From an uncultured Kangiella sp. (GTDB taxonomy: Bacteria; Pseudomonadota; Gammaproteobacteria; Enterobacterales; DSM-103792), in contig CAMLKQ010000127.1 of assembly GCA_946480585.1 (NCBI GenBank), positions 1 to 6,502 of the forward strand: a DNA stretch of 6,502 nucleotides. The letters are read 5' to 3'. Below, one piece after another: positions 4,959 through 6,502 of the stretch. The notes beneath the pieces are model-generated. The model ran no database searches. It was not told the origin of the DNA and saw nothing but the letters and a program-made list of their open reading frames with translations. A program made the position numbers and the translations under genes. The first letter of the stretch is position 1; each line of letters opens with the position of its first letter.

Positions 4959-6502
4959 TCAATGAAAGTCTCGTGACTGGGTCAGCAAACCTTGAATCAG
5001 CTTGTCCAAGACGATGATCTGCTCGACCACCACATGCTGGACACCGTCACGGTTTTCCAGCTGACCGAGCACACGCAACAGCCGGCCTTGCAGAATGGCT
5101 TGCCGGTACTGCTGCTGGACATCGCGCCAGAGCACCAGATTGGTATTGCCGGTTTCGTCCTCCAAAGTCATGAACAAGGTGCCGTTCGCCGTTTGCGGCC
5201 GTTGCCTGTTGGTCACCAAGCCGGCAACCGATATCTGGCGTTTGCCGTGCAGCTTCGCCAGTTCAGCGGCTCGTCGACAACCGCGCAGCGCGGGATGATT
5301 ACGCAACACCGCCAAGGGATGGCGCTCCAGCGTCAAGCCCACGTAAGCGTAATCCGCCATGATGTTGTCCACTTCTTGTGTTGGCGGCAGGGCAACGTGC
5401 GGGTCAGGTAATGCAGTGCTGACAAAGCTGGCTGCTTCACGCGCCAGCGCCTGCCAATGTGCTTGATGGCGGTCACCGGTCAGGCTATGCAACGCGCCCG
5501 CTCGCGCCAGACATAACAGATCAGCTCGCTCAAGCCCCGCCCGCTCTGCCAGTTGTTGGGTTGACCAGTTGCTCAACATTTGCGCTGTTGTCAGAGAGCG
5601 AGCAGCGCAGATGGCATCGGCTTTACCCTGACTGAAGCCTTTGACGAGCCGCAGCCCCAGCCGTATTGCGGCAGCGCCGTTTTTGCCACACTCCAATGTG
5701 CAGTCCCATTGACTGTGCAACACATCCACCGGCCGCACTTCAACACCGTGCCGCTGCACGTCTTGCACCAGTTGCGATGGCGAATAGAATCCCATCGGCT
5801 GGCTGTTGATCAGCGCAGCGCAATAGGCCGCCGGGTAATGACACTTGAGCCAGGCTGTTGCGTAGGCAAGCAGGGCAAAACTGGCGGCATGCGACTCCGG
5901 AAAGCCATACTCGCCAAAGCCAAGAATTTGCTGGCAAATTTGCTCGATGAATTCGGCTGCGTAGCCATTCTGACGCATGCCCTCCTGCAGCTTGCCAAGA
6001 TAGCGTTCGAGATCGCCTTTGCGTTTCCAGGCGCCCATGGCCCGGCGCAAGGTATCCGCCTCTTCGGCGCTGAAGTTGGCGGCGACCATCGCAAGCTGCA
6101 GCACTTGTTCCTGAAAAATCACCACGCCCTTGGTGCGTTTGAGCACCGGAATCAGATCCTTGCTCGGATACGGGATCTGGTTCTCCGGCAGTTGTCGCCG
6201 CTTCAGATACGGATGCACCATGCCGCCCTGAATCGGTCCCGGCCGAACGATTGCCACTTCCACCACCAGATCGTAATAACAGCGCGGTTTCAGCCGCGGC
6301 AACATGCTCATCTGCGCCCGTGACTCGACCTGAAACACACCGATCGAATCGGCTTTGCACAGCATGTCGAACACGGCCGGCTCTTCGACTGCCATGTCAC
6401 CCAGCGAAGGGCGATGACCGTAATAGCCCTCGATCAAATCCTGACAGCGATGCATGGCGGTCAAAATGCCCAGCCCGAGCACATCGACCTTCAGCAGCTT
6501 CA
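4959..6502 (-). CDS. dnaE2: DnaE2/ImuC, error-prone DNA polymerase III alpha subunit (C-terminal 513 residues, cut by window edge)
   Basis: Family C polymerase for translesion synthesis, working with ImuA/ImuB in the SOS mutasome of bacteria that carry this cassette. Counting from the window edge, KVDVLGL (4-10) contains D6, which aligns with the third catalytic aspartate (D555) of E. coli DnaE. IGVFQVESR follows at about 53-61, then IVRPGPIQGGMVHPYLKRR at 84-102, LRRAMG at 151-156, and FGEYGFPESHAASFALLAYA at 195-214. A helix-hairpin-helix-like region lies around 285-335 and an OB fold at about 420-498 (QISVAGLVTNRQRP, then LEDETGNTNLVLW). The chain ends SRDFH. The IQGGMVHPYL wording, the QPMGFYSPSQLV stretch and the SRDFH end are DnaE2-type rather than replicative DnaE. 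The family is usually a little over 1,000 residues, so about half is visible; the PHP domain, first two catalytic aspartates and promoter are outside. The frame is intact, and a terminator follows the stop. Confidence 0.95.
   Translation of the reverse strand, partial: KLLKVDVLGLGILTAMHRCQDLIEGYYGHRPSLGDMAVEEPAVFDMLCKADSIGVFQVESRAQMSMLPRLKPRCYYDLVVEVAIVRPGPIQGGMVHPYLKRRQLPENQIPYPSKDLIPVLKRTKGVVIFQEQVLQLAMVAANFSAEEADTLRRAMGAWKRKGDLERYLGKLQEGMRQNGYAAEFIEQICQQILGFGEYGFPESHAASFALLAYATAWLKCHYPAAYCAALINSQPMGFYSPSQLVQDVQRHGVEVRPVDVLHSQWDCTLECGKNGAAAIRLGLRLVKGFSQGKADAICAARSLTTAQMLSNWSTQQLAERAGLERADLLCLARAGALHSLTGDRHQAHWQALAREAASFVSTALPDPHVALPPTQEVDNIMADYAYVGLTLERHPLAVLRNHPALRGCRRAAELAKLHGKRQISVAGLVTNRQRPQTANGTLFMTLEDETGNTNLVLWRDVQQQYRQAILQGRLLRVLGQLENRDGVQHVVVEQIIVLDKLIQGLLTQSRDFH

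Noticed and set aside
5580..6323. 247-codon plus-strand open frame
   Set aside because: It is antisense to dnaE2, whose minus-strand product is unmistakable.

Overview
The window looks like chromosomal DNA of a moderately GC-rich gammaproteobacterium. I infer this from a YoaA-type Fe-S helicase, a DnaE2-type error-prone polymerase, a TonB-dependent receptor of the kind common in that class, and Shine-Dalgarno starts with GC-rich third codon positions. I cannot name a genus. Every gene I accept is on the minus strand, so transcription runs from high to low coordinates. I see no insertion sequence, phage gene, CRISPR array, tRNA or rRNA.

In transcription order: (1) 6502-4959 is the C-terminal half of dnaE2 (imuC), cut by the window edge just upstream of its third catalytic aspartate. 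(2) 4958-4630 is a 329-base intergenic region. It holds a perfect 21-bp inverted repeat that acts as the dnaE2 terminator, then a candidate sigma70 promoter whose -35 box overlaps a 20-bp near-perfect palindrome (likely operator), and a leader with a small hairpin. (3) 4629-2041 is a complete 862-residue outer-membrane TonB-dependent receptor with a signal peptide, TonB box, plug, barrel, a single EF-hand-like calcium loop and two close cysteine pairs. (4) 2040-1925 is its 3' untranslated region, with a REP-like palindrome, a GNRA-type hairpin and a strong rho-independent terminator. (5) 1776-1495 is a small, very basic protein with a 16-residue repeat. (6) 1392-928 is a 154-residue uncharacterised protein with a PD-(D/E)XK-like residue pattern. 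(7) 927-741 is an intergenic spacer carrying a degenerate second copy of the 3' end of gene 6. (8) 740-1 is the N-terminal part of yoaA, cut by the other edge.

Functionally, two genes at the window edges deal with DNA damage: dnaE2 in translesion synthesis, and yoaA in repair of stalled or gapped replication forks. Between them sit an independently transcribed nutrient receptor of unknown substrate and two small proteins of unknown role. The receptor is insulated on both sides by terminators, so it is probably a single-gene unit under its own regulator. The two small genes share strand and close spacing and may be cotranscribed. Most of the window is ordinary. The least explained parts are the repeat protein, the nuclease-like protein beside the helicase, the duplicated gene tail, and the operator-like palindrome.
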